The notes under the pieces: model-generated
Told to the model about the DNA's origin: nothing
Database searches by the model: none
Seen by the model: the letters and a program-made list of their open reading frames with translations, nothing else
Origin: Pseudomonadota bacterium
GTDB taxonomy: Bacteria > Desulfobacterota > Desulfobulbia > Desulfobulbales > Desulfocapsaceae
NCBI GenBank assembly: GCA_018820855.1
Contig: JAHJNL010000054.1
Coordinates: 1-64,000 of the forward strand
Length of the DNA: 64,000 nucleotides
Reading direction: 5' to 3'
Program-made: the position numbers and the translations under genes
Part shown: in pieces, positions 34,793 to 44,306 of the stretch
Layout: each line of letters starts with the position of its first letter
Position numbering within the stretch: the first letter of the stretch is position 1

Positions 34793-34826
34793 GTGGTGCA
34801 AAGTGGCGTAAAGTGGAAAACGGTGG
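34793..34826 (+). promoter_or_regulatory. MraZ operator: four GTGG boxes at 10-bp spacing
   Basis: GTGG occurs at 34793, 34803, 34813 and 34823, each exactly one helical turn apart, between promoter and mraZ; three of the four spacers end in AAA-like sequence. MraZ is known to bind 10-bp-spaced direct repeats of this type upstream of its own gene. The position just after the promoter predicts autoregulation of the dcw operon. Confidence 0.8.
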
Positions 34827-34832
34827 TGACGG

Positions 34833-35303
34833 ATGGGAGAGGGGAAGGCCATAAAAAGCAGATTTCGCAGCAAGTCCGAGCACAGCCTGGACTCCAAGGG
34901 ACGGTTGAATTTTCCCAGTCGTTTCCGTGAGGTCTTGTCTCAGTACGGCTCAGAGGCGCTGATGATCACGACCTGGGGTAAACACCTCCGCGCTTATCCC
35001 GTTTCCGAGTGGGAGATTATTGAAGATAAACTCCTGGATCAGGGAAAGGAGCAGCCGCGTCTGGCCAGTTTTATCCGTCTGGTTCTTTCCGGAGTGACTG
35101 AATGCAATCTGGATAAACAGGGCCGTATTCTCTTGTCTGCGCCACTACGTTCCGAAACCCAGATCGGTAAAGATGTTATCCTTACCGGTATGCGGGACTG
35201 GGTGGAGATCTGGGATAAAGAGGCCTGGCAGGCCGAAGTTCAGGCAACCCGTGAGAATTTTGATAGTTTTGACGAGGGACTGTCTAAACTGGGAATCATT
35301 TGA
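34833..35303 (+). CDS. mraZ: Transcriptional regulator MraZ
   Basis: First gene of the dcw operon; a ring-forming DNA-binding protein with two AbrB-like/MraZ domains. The 156-residue protein shows SLDSKGRLNFPSRFREVL in the first repeat and NLDKQGRILLSAPLR in the second, with the expected D-x-K/Q-G-R-x-x-x-P/S pattern. A short N-terminal extension (MGEGKAIKSRFRSKSEHS) precedes the first repeat. The GTGG box array lies within its leader. The stop TGA overlaps the rsmH ATG. Confidence 0.95.
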   Translation: MGEGKAIKSRFRSKSEHSLDSKGRLNFPSRFREVLSQYGSEALMITTWGKHLRAYPVSEWEIIEDKLLDQGKEQPRLASFIRLVLSGVTECNLDKQGRILLSAPLRSETQIGKDVILTGMRDWVEIWDKEAWQAEVQATRENFDSFDEGLSKLGII

Positions 35304-36202
35304 TGAGTGAACAGGGCGAGGCCGCAAAGATTCATCATTCTGTGCTGCTGAATGAAGTCCTTGAATTTCTCGCTCCCCACAGCGGCGGTATCTATGTGGA
35401 TGGAACGCTGGGGCTGGGAGGACATACCGAGGCTATTCTCCAGAAAAGTGCACCGGAAGGCAGGGTAATAGCCTTTGAATGGGACGAGGCGGCTATTGAA
35501 AAGAGCAGAGAGAGACTGCAGCCTTTTGCTGAGCGGCTGACTGTTATCAGAAGAAACTTTTCTGAGATTGCCGAAGGATTGGTCGAGGCTGGAATTTCTC
35601 AAGTGGACGGAATTCTCATCGATATCGGCTTGTCATCTCTGCAGCTTGATATTGGAGAGCGGGGCTTTAGTTTTCAGCGGGACGAACCCCTGGATATGAG
35701 GATGGATACCAGAAGGAAAGTTACCGCAGCTTCCATACTGGCCCACTGTTCTGAAGCTGAACTGGCTGATATTTTTTATTATTACGGAGAAGAGAAGCAG
35801 GCGCGAAGAATTGCAAATTTCATAGTTCAGGAACGGGTTCGGGAGCCGCTCACTTCCTCAAAGCAGTTGGCTGATCTGGTTACGAGAGCAGTGCCCAGGC
35901 GATTCCATCCCAAAAAGATTCATGTGGCAACACTTGTCTTTCAGGCCCTGCGTATTGCCGTAAATACTGAATTGGAAAATCTGGCAGAAATCCTGACTCA
36001 CGCTGCACCATTTCTGGCTCCGGGAGCAAGGTTTTGTGTCATATCTTTTCATTCTCTGGAAGACAGGATGGTGAAAAGAAAATTTCGTGACAATCAGGCA
36101 TTTAAAGTACTGACAAAGAAACCTGTTGGCCCTTCTCCAGAAGAACGGGAGAGCAATCCAAGATCACGGAGTGCTCGCTTAAGAGTTGTTGAAAAAATTT
36201 AG
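35303..36202 (+). CDS. rsmH: 16S rRNA (cytosine1402-N4)-methyltransferase
   Basis: The second dcw gene (formerly mraW), which methylates N4 of C1402 in 16S rRNA. The 299-residue SAM methyltransferase starts with HHSVLLNEVLEFL, then YVDGTLGLGGHTEAIL (SAM loop), LIDIGLSSLQLD, RGFSFQRDEPLDMRMD and the C-terminal FCVISFHSLEDRMVK. The start is ATG 35303, overlapping the mraZ stop by one base; the track's TTG lies just before it. Confidence 0.96.
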   Translation: MSEQGEAAKIHHSVLLNEVLEFLAPHSGGIYVDGTLGLGGHTEAILQKSAPEGRVIAFEWDEAAIEKSRERLQPFAERLTVIRRNFSEIAEGLVEAGISQVDGILIDIGLSSLQLDIGERGFSFQRDEPLDMRMDTRRKVTAASILAHCSEAELADIFYYYGEEKQARRIANFIVQERVREPLTSSKQLADLVTRAVPRRFHPKKIHVATLVFQALRIAVNTELENLAEILTHAAPFLAPGARFCVISFHSLEDRMVKRKFRDNQAFKVLTKKPVGPSPEERESNPRSRSARLRVVEKI

Positions 36203-36312
36203 TACCGAATTGTAAACATCTGGAATGCTGCTGAACAGCGATTTTCCGGGTGTTGTGGGGTTTTTGGTAAATACGTGAAAAGTTGTAAAACATGAAACAA
36301 AGAGGTGACGTC

Positions 36313-36678
36313 ATGATTATCAATCCTTCAGCCCACACCATGATTCCCAGAGGGAATACATTACGAAATCGACCATATACGCGCCGTCCGCTGGCTTTTA
36401 GCATGCCGGGTGGAAGGTTGCTCTGGTATGGAGTGACAAAGGTCCTGCTCTTCTCCTCCGTTCTTCTTTTTGTCTGCTCTTTTTTGACTATAGGAGCGGT
36501 TGAGCGGGTAAACGGAGAGATCGAGAAAGCGACAGTCATTCATCAAGAACTGGTCAATGCCAATGTCTTGCTGCGGGCTCAAAAGGCCAGGCTGTTTTCT
36601 TCGACTGAGATAGGAAAGATAGCAGGGCAGGAATTGGCTCTCTACCTGCCGGAATCCGGTCAATACCAAAAATTTTAA
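36313..36678 (+). CDS. ftsL: FtsL-like division protein
   Basis: A 121-residue bitopic protein in the position of ftsL. It has a basic cytoplasmic N-terminal region (~40 residues), a single TM helix (VLLFSSVLLFVCSFLTIGAV) and a short periplasmic coiled-coil (VNGEIEKATVIHQELVNANVLLRAQKARL). In E. coli FtsL joins FtsB and FtsQ and activates FtsWI. Identification rests on topology and synteny since FtsL sequences diverge strongly. ATG 36313 has AGAGGTGA upstream and is preferred over the track's ATG 36292. Confidence 0.8.
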   Translation: MIINPSAHTMIPRGNTLRNRPYTRRPLAFSMPGGRLLWYGVTKVLLFSSVLLFVCSFLTIGAVERVNGEIEKATVIHQELVNANVLLRAQKARLFSSTEIGKIAGQELALYLPESGQYQKF

Positions 36679-36759
36679 AGTACCTGCTGAGCTGCATCTA
36701 AAGGGTACTTCAAGTGACCGTAAAAGAGGCAATTGAGGAGGGTCTTCACTTATAGGAAA

Positions 36760-38673
36760 ATGATGGTCAGGAGATCCCGCCTCAGGACGAAAGATAACAG
36801 AAAACGGCTGGTGCGTGCACTGCTGGTTGTTCTGGTGATATTGGCTGTGATGACAGGGGTTGGGGTTTCCTTGCGGCAGCAGTTACGCACCCTGACTGAG
36901 ATTTGGCAGGAGACCTTTCCGGTAAGTGAACAAGCCGTAGAGAGTGTTCGGGGAACGATTTACGATAGAAATTTCAAAGAACTTGCTCAGACCCTTGAAA
37001 GGGTTTCTCTCTATGCCAGGCCACGAGAAGTGGAAAATCTGCCGGAGACCGCAGGGGCGCTCTCAAGGCTGCTGGGGATACCGGAAACGGAACTTGTACA
37101 ACGCCTGGGCAGAGAGTCTCATCTAGTCTGGCTTCGCCGTGATATCGGCCAGGGAGAGGAAGAGGAGATTCATCGACTGAATTTGCCAGGAATATATCTG
37201 CACCGGGAGTTGGCGAGAAAATATCCGGAACAGGCGGTCGGAGCACATCTGATCGGGTATGCTGAGAATGATATTGGGCTTGCTGGTATTGAGCATTATT
37301 ATAATCATCTGCTCAGCCATGATCATGTCCGACAGGAAGATATACCGACCATTGATCTCAAAGGAGAGGAACAGACCAGCGGTTACAGCCATGATTTGGT
37401 TTTGACTGTTGATATGAAAATCCAGGCCATTCTCGATAAATATGTAACTGATCTGGGAGAGAGTCTGGGGAGTGTGCAAATAGGTTCTCTGCTTCTGGAA
37501 ACAGTTGAAGGGGAAATCATTGCCGGAGCCAATTATCCTTCCTATAATCCAAACACCATCTGGCAGTATGATAATGAGGTGTTGGAGAATATTCTTCTGA
37601 CTCCTTTGGTCATTCCGGAAGAGATCAGGCAATTTTTTCGGGATGCATCGCTACTTCAGGGAGGATGGGAGCAGGGAACCCAGGTCTATCCCTGGAGTCT
37701 GGTTGCAGGAAAAGCAAGTTTTGCCAGGCAGCTTCGGCTCTGGGATCGTCTGCAGCTGACCACAGAACTGAATGTAGACATTTCTGCAGGAAAGGAACAG
37801 AGCCCATCGCTTCCGGAGTTCATTGATTGTGGTCCTGTTGCCGATCTGGGTACGGTTCCGAAAACAGCTGCACCTCTGAAAGTGCTTCTCGGTTTTACCC
37901 ATCTCCTGAACGGTGGCAAGAAAATACAGCCGCACTTTCTTGACCGGGTGCTGGAGAGACCAAGTCAGAAGGAATATTTCTTCGATGCCTTTCAAGGACA
38001 ATTGCGAGGAAGAAACGTCCTGCCTGCCATGGTATCCAGTGAATTGCGAACCTTGCTTCGAGCTCAGGGCAAACCAGGTATCCTCGGCTCAGTCGCACTT
38101 TCCGGGGAAACGCTTTCCAGGGTAGCAAAACCCTCTGGATTCGAGTATGTGCGTGATCGGATGTCACTGATTGCTATACCGGTAGAAAAACCGGAACTGA
38201 TTCTGCTCCTGGTATCCCGGCAAAGGGAGCCGGGTCCGGCGCTGGTTGACGACTCGAATCCGGGATTTCTCTGTAATACCATTGATTCCATCCTCCCTTC
38301 AATGGTGGCACTGCAGCAGGTCAGTCACAGTCTTGCCGGTCTGGTAGAAGCAGCAGAGAAGAAAAATGAGAATTTTAAGTATGAGGGGATGGTCGACGAG
38401 AAAGCATCGAAAAATCTGGCCGGAATGCTGGAGGAGCAGACTCGAATCATGCCGGACCTGACCGGACTCAGTTTGAGAAAGGGCTTGCGGCTTTTGCAGG
38501 GAATTGAGGTGGAGGTACGTGTCGAGGGCTCAGGACGCATTGTTTCCCAGCGGCCAGAGGCTGGAAAGGTTTTGGAAAAGGGTGGGCAATGTCTGTTGAC
38601 CCTGAAAAACGACCCCGCGCCCAAAGAGACTGTGCAGCTCCAGGAGCTGCAACAAGACAATAAGCAAGAATAA
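36760..38673 (+). CDS. ftsI: FtsI-like class B PBP with degenerate transpeptidase active site and PASTA domain
   Basis: Occupies the ftsI slot. One TM helix (LVVLVILAVMTGVGVSL), then the class B dimerisation/pedestal signature VRGTIYDRNFKELAQTLE, the HLIGYAENDIGLAGIEHYY segment, a transpeptidase-like fold (VLTVDMKIQAILDKYV) and a C-terminal PASTA domain (IMPDLTGLSLRKGL...VSQRPEAGKVLEKGG). The catalytic SxxK, normally within EPGSTFK, reads EQGTQVY (Thr307-Tyr310), losing both Ser and Lys. The span that should contain SxN is strongly shortened, and the KTG strand reads VAKPSGFEY. It should not acylate. I prefer ATG 36760, with AGGA upstream; the track's TTG is an alternative. Reading frame is intact and long, so it looks selected for, probably as a scaffold. 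Confidence 0.85.
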   Translation: MMVRRSRLRTKDNRKRLVRALLVVLVILAVMTGVGVSLRQQLRTLTEIWQETFPVSEQAVESVRGTIYDRNFKELAQTLERVSLYARPREVENLPETAGALSRLLGIPETELVQRLGRESHLVWLRRDIGQGEEEEIHRLNLPGIYLHRELARKYPEQAVGAHLIGYAENDIGLAGIEHYYNHLLSHDHVRQEDIPTIDLKGEEQTSGYSHDLVLTVDMKIQAILDKYVTDLGESLGSVQIGSLLLETVEGEIIAGANYPSYNPNTIWQYDNEVLENILLTPLVIPEEIRQFFRDASLLQGGWEQGTQVYPWSLVAGKASFARQLRLWDRLQLTTELNVDISAGKEQSPSLPEFIDCGPVADLGTVPKTAAPLKVLLGFTHLLNGGKKIQPHFLDRVLERPSQKEYFFDAFQGQLRGRNVLPAMVSSELRTLLRAQGKPGILGSVALSGETLSRVAKPSGFEYVRDRMSLIAIPVEKPELILLLVSRQREPGPALVDDSNPGFLCNTIDSILPSMVALQQVSHSLAGLVEAAEKKNENFKYEGMVDEKASKNLAGMLEEQTRIMPDLTGLSLRKGLRLLQGIEVEVRVEGSGRIVSQRPEAGKVLEKGGQCLLTLKNDPAPKETVQLQELQQDNKQE

Positions 38674-38733
38674 CAAGAAGGGAAAGCAATTTTTGATGTA
38701 TCCCTGATAGATGGAAGAAAGAAGGAATCGGAA

Positions 38734-41700
38734 ATGTCGGAACCTTTCGAGGTTAAAGAGCAAGGCCGCATCATTGGCGACTGGGTCTGTACGATCCCCG
38801 GCACAGCTGTATCCTTCTCTGAAGGAATCGCTTTATCATCTCTTTTTGCTGATCTTGACAATCACCATCTTCTCACTGGTAATCCTGCAACTTGTCTCAT
38901 CAGCCAGGTAACTACCGATTCCCGCAAGGCGACAGCCGGCTCCCTCTTTATTGCCCTTGTTGGCAGTCAGCATGATGGGCACACCTTCATTTCCCAGGCT
39001 GGCAACAGAAAATGTTCAGCATTTCTAGTCGAAAAGGGAAGGGTGGGGCTGGACTCCTATGGTGACGAAGCCTGTGTCATTGAAGTTGACAACACAAGAA
39101 TGGCGTATGCGGCAATTGCGGAAACTCTCTTTGCTCATCCGGCTCGTCAAATGGATATGGTTGCTATCACAGGAACAAATGGCAAAACCACTGTCAGTTA
39201 TCTTTTGGAGTCGGTTCTGCATCAGGCAGGAAAACAGCCAGGAGTATTAGGGACGATTAATTATCGCTATCTGACCCGGCAAGGTGAGATGGTTGTAGTC
39301 CCTTCATCTTTCACCACCCCTGAACCCCTCCTCCTCCAGGAAACATTGCGTCGTATGGCAGACAGTGGAGTGGACACCGTGGTCATGGAGGTTTCTTCAC
39401 ATGGTCTTGAACAGCAGCGTATCGGAACGCTCTCTTTTGATGTGGCTGCCTTTACCAACCTCTCACGTGACCATCTGGATTACCACCAGGACATGGATGC
39501 CTACTTTGCTGCTAAATCCCTTCTGTTTACCAAACATCTGCGCAAGGGCGGCAGGGCAGTTGTCACCATGGGTGATGCAGGGGGAGAAAAATATTTTTGG
39601 GGCAACAGGCTTCGCCAGATATGCGAGGAACAAGGTCTCTCTGTTCTTTGTTGCGGAGCAGCAAGCGGAGATATCTATCCTTTGGAGGTAACAGGAGACC
39701 TGGCTGGGACCAGGATCCGTCTGCGGACACCGGCAGGAGACAGGGACATCTCTTCTCCCTTGGTCGGGGATTTTAACGTAGCCAACATCCAGACCACCTT
39801 TGCGGTGGCTTTGACCCTGGGCATAGAGCCCTTATCTATCTGCAATGCTCTCAGCAGTGCAGTCGGAGCTCCTGGACGGTTGCAGCGGATGGTGACCTGT
39901 ACACGTGAACAGACGTTTTTGCCGTCAGTCTTTGTTGATTATGCCCATACACCGGATGCTCTGGAACAGGTCCTGAAAACAGTGAAAGCCCTTCCTCATC
40001 GCACCCTGTATTGTGTTTTTGGCTGCGGCGGAGACAGAGATGCGGGAAAACGGCCACTCATGGGTGGCATTGCAGGGAAATACAGTGATATAGCCATTGT
40101 TACCGATGACAACCCGCGCAGTGAGGTTTCCTCTGCTATTCTTTCTGCAATAGTTGCGGGGATGCGCATATCCGGCCTTGCCGAACAGGCGATTCCATGG
40201 CTGCAGGAGAAGGAAGAAGGAGAGCAGGGGTTCGTTTTGATTCCTGATCGTGCTCAGGCCATTCATGCGACAATTGCAGCGGCAGGAAAAGGGGATATCG
40301 TTCTTATTGCAGGGAAGGGTCACGAGCAATACCAGTTGACTTCTGAGGGAAAGAAATTCTTTGATGATTCCCTCGAGGCTGCAGAGGCCTTGAGCAGATG
40401 GAGGCTTGAATCCCTGATCCAGGCCACGGAAGGTTATTTGCTGGGAAGACGGGAAACAGCAATAATACTTGGCTCGCTGAGCACTGATTCGCGAAAAATC
40501 GGGAAGGGTGATATTTTTGTGGCTTTGAGAGGAGAGCGATTTGATGGCCATGATTTCGTGAAGCAGGTGGTAGCTGCAGGTGCAGGCTGCCTTGTTCTTG
40601 AACAGGAACCGGAAGAACCCCTTTCGGTTCCTGCGCTTATTGTAAAGAATACGGAACGGGCACTTGGAGATCTGGCGGCATACAGGCGAAACTGTATGAA
40701 GGAGATCAGTCGGCCAATCGTGGCAGCTATTACAGGAAGTAGCGGTAAGACTACGGTCAAGGAGATGTGTGCCGCCATTTTTGCCGAGCGGTGGCCTGAT
40801 GGTGCAGATGTGGCCAGAGGCAGGGTTTTGAAAACAGAAGGGAATTTCAATAATCTTATTGGCCTTCCCCTCTCTCTGCTCCCTGTTACACCGAGACATC
40901 AGGCAGTAATCTTAGAAATGGGGATGAATGCTCCCGGTGAAATTGCCAGGCTGACAGAGATAGCAGATCCTGATATCGCCTGTATTGTCAATGTGCATGG
41001 GGCACATCTTCAGGGCTTGGGAGATATTGATGGCGTAGCCAGGGCCAAAGGCGAACTTTTTCAAGGTTGCGGTAAAGACAGTGTCTTGGTAGTAAATAGT
41101 GACGATCCAAGGGTGGTGGCAGCGGCTCGGGGGTGTAAGCAGAAAAAAATTTTTTACGGAATGGATCCGAAGCAGCATGCTTTTCCTCTGAAAGTCTGGT
41201 CTTCAGTTCAGGAAACGAGTGAACGGGAAGAGATTCCTTTTACTCTCCATATTCTGAAGGAAGAGGCACGGGTTGTTCTTCAGGTACCGGGCATTCATAA
41301 CATTGCCAATGGTCTTGCTGCCGCAGCCATAGCACATGCGGCAGGAATTGACCTTTCCACTATAGCCAAAGGGCTTTCTGCCTTTGTTCCTGCGGATCGT
41401 CGTATGCAGATTCTGAACGGCCCGGCCGGGAGTCGACTTATAAATGACACGTATAATGCCAACCCTGCTTCCATGCGAGCCGGAATCAGCACGCTCTGTC
41501 AACTGGGGTCTGGAGAACATATTGCCATCCTTGGGGACATGCTGGAACTGGGGGCGGGGAGTGAATCCCTGCATAGAGAGATCGGAGCCTATGCTGCTGC
41601 ATCCGGTGTTGACTTTCTTGGCCTGGTGGGTGATTTTGCTCATGTGGTAGCGGCCGGTGCCGAAGAGCAGGGTATGGCTCCTGGACGTGTGAAAGTCTTT

Positions 41701-41838
41701 TCGAGCAAGAAAGAGTGTCTCTCGTGGATACAGGAACTGGTTCTTCGGGGATGTGTGCATTCCGGGACATATATCCTGGTTAAAGGGTCGCGCGGTATGC
41801 GGCTGGAAACCCTAATTGAACAACTACAGTCTGAATAA
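38734..41838 (+). CDS. murE-murF: Fused UDP-MurNAc-tripeptide synthetase / UDP-MurNAc-pentapeptide synthetase (MurE-MurF)
   Basis: A 1034-residue single polypeptide containing two Mur ligases that are normally separate. Residues ~1-555 are MurE: DSRKATAGSLFIAL, ATP loop TGTNGKTT (~146), VFVDYAHTPDALEQ and the diaminopimelate motif DNPR (~458), so meso-DAP is the predicted third residue. Residues ~560-1034 are MurF: DSRKIGKGDIFVAL, ATP loop TGSSGKTT (~668), EMGMNAPGEI and NDTYNANPASM. The joining segment (RWRLESLIQATEGYLLG) has no stop or internal start signals of note. The fusion could channel UDP-MurNAc-tripeptide between sites. GAAGGAA precedes the ATG. Confidence 0.95.
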   Translation: MSEPFEVKEQGRIIGDWVCTIPGTAVSFSEGIALSSLFADLDNHHLLTGNPATCLISQVTTDSRKATAGSLFIALVGSQHDGHTFISQAGNRKCSAFLVEKGRVGLDSYGDEACVIEVDNTRMAYAAIAETLFAHPARQMDMVAITGTNGKTTVSYLLESVLHQAGKQPGVLGTINYRYLTRQGEMVVVPSSFTTPEPLLLQETLRRMADSGVDTVVMEVSSHGLEQQRIGTLSFDVAAFTNLSRDHLDYHQDMDAYFAAKSLLFTKHLRKGGRAVVTMGDAGGEKYFWGNRLRQICEEQGLSVLCCGAASGDIYPLEVTGDLAGTRIRLRTPAGDRDISSPLVGDFNVANIQTTFAVALTLGIEPLSICNALSSAVGAPGRLQRMVTCTREQTFLPSVFVDYAHTPDALEQVLKTVKALPHRTLYCVFGCGGDRDAGKRPLMGGIAGKYSDIAIVTDDNPRSEVSSAILSAIVAGMRISGLAEQAIPWLQEKEEGEQGFVLIPDRAQAIHATIAAAGKGDIVLIAGKGHEQYQLTSEGKKFFDDSLEAAEALSRWRLESLIQATEGYLLGRRETAIILGSLSTDSRKIGKGDIFVALRGERFDGHDFVKQVVAAGAGCLVLEQEPEEPLSVPALIVKNTERALGDLAAYRRNCMKEISRPIVAAITGSSGKTTVKEMCAAIFAERWPDGADVARGRVLKTEGNFNNLIGLPLSLLPVTPRHQAVILEMGMNAPGEIARLTEIADPDIACIVNVHGAHLQGLGDIDGVARAKGELFQGCGKDSVLVVNSDDPRVVAAARGCKQKKIFYGMDPKQHAFPLKVWSSVQETSEREEIPFTLHILKEEARVVLQVPGIHNIANGLAAAAIAHAAGIDLSTIAKGLSAFVPADRRMQILNGPAGSRLINDTYNANPASMRAGISTLCQLGSGEHIAILGDMLELGAGSESLHREIGAYAAASGVDFLGLVGDFAHVVAAGAEEQGMAPGRVKVFSSKKECLSWIQELVLRGCVHSGTYILVKGSRGMRLETLIEQLQSE

Positions 41839-41841
41839 GTT

Positions 41842-42921
41842 ATGCTTTATCACCTCCTTTATCCACTGCATACTGACATCAGTGCCTTTAATGTCTTTCG
41901 CTATATCACTGTCCGTTCCATCGGTGGTGCGGTGACCGCCTTCCTCATTATGCTCTTTCTCGGACCGTGGTTTATCAGGAAATTGAAACAGTATCAGGTG
42001 GGACAGGTGGTGCGTGATGACGGACCGGAGACCCATCTCGCCAAACAGGGTGTGCCCACCATGGGGGGCGTTCTGATTCTCTTTGCTATCACCTCGGCCA
42101 CGTTGCTCTGGGCCAGGCTTGACAATCCCCTGGTCTGGCTCCTGCTCTTTGTGGCCCTCTTTTTCGGACTCATCGGCAGTATCGATGACTACCGAAAGAT
42201 CAAAAAGAAGTCCAGTGACGGTCTCAGTGCCAGAGGCAAGCTCCTGATGCAGATTTTCGGGGCCTCGGTGGTGGGACTCTTTGTCCTCCTCCATCCCGGC
42301 TATGACGGGCAGCTCAGTGTTCCCTTCCTGAAAAACATCCATCCTGATCTTTCCTGGTTTTATGTGGTCTTTGCTGTTCTGGTTATTGTCGGTTCGTCAA
42401 ATGCGGTCAACCTGACTGATGGTCTGGATGGTCTGGCTGCAGGCCCCACTGTCATTTCGGCCTCGGTCTACCTCATTTTTTCCTATCTTGCCGGGCATGC
42501 CGTACTTGCTGATTATCTCCAGCTTCCCTATGTTCAGGGTGCGGGAGAGCTTGCTATCTTCTGCGGGGCCATGGTCGGGGCCTGTCTCGGTTTCCTCTGG
42601 TTTAATGCCTATCCGGCCCAGATCTTCATGGGAGATGTGGGCTCACTGGCCTTGGGTGGTGCCCTGGGCGGAGTGGCCATCATCATCAAACAGGAGATCC
42701 TGCTGGCCATAGTCGGGGGGATTTTTGTCATGGAGGCCATTTCTGTCATCCTTCAGGTGGGCTATTTTAAGATCAGTCACGGTAAACGGATCTTTCTCAT
42801 GGCTCCTTTTCACCATCATTTTGAGAAAAAAGGATGGCATGAGCCCAAGGTTGTGGTCCGTTTCTGGATAGTCTCTGTGGTTCTCGGCCTCTTTGCCATT
42901 GCAACCTTGAAACTGCGCTGA
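41842..42921 (+). CDS. mraY: Phospho-N-acetylmuramoyl-pentapeptide-transferase
   Basis: Integral membrane enzyme that transfers phospho-MurNAc-pentapeptide to undecaprenyl phosphate (lipid I). The 359-residue polytopic protein has the motifs [48 protein letters not shown] and the C-terminal [13 protein letters not shown]. Ten TM helices are expected. It starts 3 bp after murE-murF and its TGA overlaps the murD ATG. Confidence 0.97.
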   Translation: MLYHLLYPLHTDISAFNVFRYITVRSIGGAVTAFLIMLFLGPWFIRKLKQYQVGQVVRDDGPETHLAKQGVPTMGGVLILFAITSATLLWARLDNPLVWLLLFVALFFGLIGSIDDYRKIKKKSSDGLSARGKLLMQIFGASVVGLFVLLHPGYDGQLSVPFLKNIHPDLSWFYVVFAVLVIVGSSNAVNLTDGLDGLAAGPTVISASVYLIFSYLAGHAVLADYLQLPYVQGAGELAIFCGAMVGACLGFLWFNAYPAQIFMGDVGSLALGGALGGVAIIIKQEILLAIVGGIFVMEAISVILQVGYFKISHGKRIFLMAPFHHHFEKKGWHEPKVVVRFWIVSVVLGLFAIATLKLR

Positions 42922-44306
42922 TGGGTTCTATAAACAGGATAAGGCCCGGACAGAGGGCAGTGGTTATGGGACTTGGTGTCTCCGGTCGTGCAGCCGTTCG
43001 CTATCTGCTGGCCTCTGATGTACAGGTTTTTGTTTCAGACAGTCGTGAGTTTACGGAATTGCCCCTTAGCGATCAAGAGTATCTGCTGGAAAATGACGTT
43101 GCCTTTGAGGGTGGTGGTCACAGCAGGGATTTCCTCCTTCAGGGTGACTTTATTGTCATCAGTCCCGGTATTGCCACGGATCTGCCTCTGCTCGTGGAGA
43201 TGCGGGGACAGAATATTCCGGTCTTGGGTGAGTTGGCCCTGGCCGCACCGCAGCTCAGCGAACAGGTGGTGGCGGTGACCGGGACAAATGGCAAAACAAC
43301 GGTTACTGCCCTGATCGGAGAACTGCTGGCAGCCTCCGGGAAAAAGGTCTTTGTGGGTGGGAATATCGGCACACCTCTCCTTGATTATCTCTGCCGGGAA
43401 GAACGGGTGGATGTCCTGGTCCTCGAGCTTTCCAGTTTTCAACTGGAATCGGCAGGAAATTTTCGCCCGGACATAGGAGTGCTGCTCAATATCACCCCGG
43501 ACCATCTTGATCGCCACGGGAGTATGGTTGCCTATGCTGCAGCCAAAATGAAACTTTTTGCTCATCAGGAAAAACAGGACAAGGCAATCCTCTGCAGCGA
43601 TGATCCCATGTGTAGACAGATCATGCCCTTGCTCACTGAGCAGAAAGTCTTCTCTTTTGGTACCCAAAGTGATTGCGAGGCCAAAGGTGAGGGCAGTGAG
43701 CTCATAATTACTCTGGATGGCGAAAAACAGTCTTATTCTCTTGCCGGGACTCAGCTTGCTTCACACACGGGTCTGTTAAACAGCGGAGCTGCTGTCCTTG
43801 CCGCCACATTGCTTGGCTGCGCACCTGAGGAAATACAGAAAACTCTCAATCGTTTTGCTCCGGCTGCCCATCGGCTGCAGCGTGTGACCGATTGGCATGG
43901 AGTTGAATATTATGATGATTCCAAGGCGACAAATACCGGAGCAGTGCTCAGCGCTCTGGCCTCTTTTGCAGGAAATGTTATTCTCATCGCCGGAGGAAGG
44001 GACAAAGGTGAAGAGTACAGTGTGCTCACACAGGCAGTTAGGGAAAAGGTGAAGGAACTTATACTGATAGGTGAATCGGCTGACTCCATTGCTGATGCCT
44101 TGAGAGATGTGATCTGTGCGAGAAGGGCGGGTTCAATGGAGGAGGCCGTGGCCATGGCTGCTGAAGTTACAGAACCAGGTGATGTGGTTCTCCTCTCACC
44201 TGCCTGCGCGAGCTTTGATATGTTTGATAATTATGGTCATCGTGGTGAGGTCTTCTGCCGTGCTGTACTGGACCTGAAAAAGCGGTTAGGGGAGAAAGCA
44301 GCCTGA
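42921..44306 (+). CDS. murD: UDP-N-acetylmuramoylalanine-D-glutamate ligase
   Basis: Adds D-Glu to UDP-MurNAc-L-Ala. The 461-residue Mur ligase has the N-terminal VMGLGVSGRAAVRYL, ATP loop VTGTNGKTTVTALIG, GGNIGTPLLD, LNITPDHLDRHG, the ATP-contact YYDDSKATNTGA and LLSPACASFDMFDNYGHRGE near the end. Overlaps mraY by one base and murG by one base. In most dcw clusters ftsW sits directly after murD; here the stop codon overlaps the murG ATG, so no room exists for it. Confidence 0.97.
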   Translation: MGSINRIRPGQRAVVMGLGVSGRAAVRYLLASDVQVFVSDSREFTELPLSDQEYLLENDVAFEGGGHSRDFLLQGDFIVISPGIATDLPLLVEMRGQNIPVLGELALAAPQLSEQVVAVTGTNGKTTVTALIGELLAASGKKVFVGGNIGTPLLDYLCREERVDVLVLELSSFQLESAGNFRPDIGVLLNITPDHLDRHGSMVAYAAAKMKLFAHQEKQDKAILCSDDPMCRQIMPLLTEQKVFSFGTQSDCEAKGEGSELIITLDGEKQSYSLAGTQLASHTGLLNSGAAVLAATLLGCAPEEIQKTLNRFAPAAHRLQRVTDWHGVEYYDDSKATNTGAVLSALASFAGNVILIAGGRDKGEEYSVLTQAVREKVKELILIGESADSIADALRDVICARRAGSMEEAVAMAAEVTEPGDVVLLSPACASFDMFDNYGHRGEVFCRAVLDLKKRLGEKAA

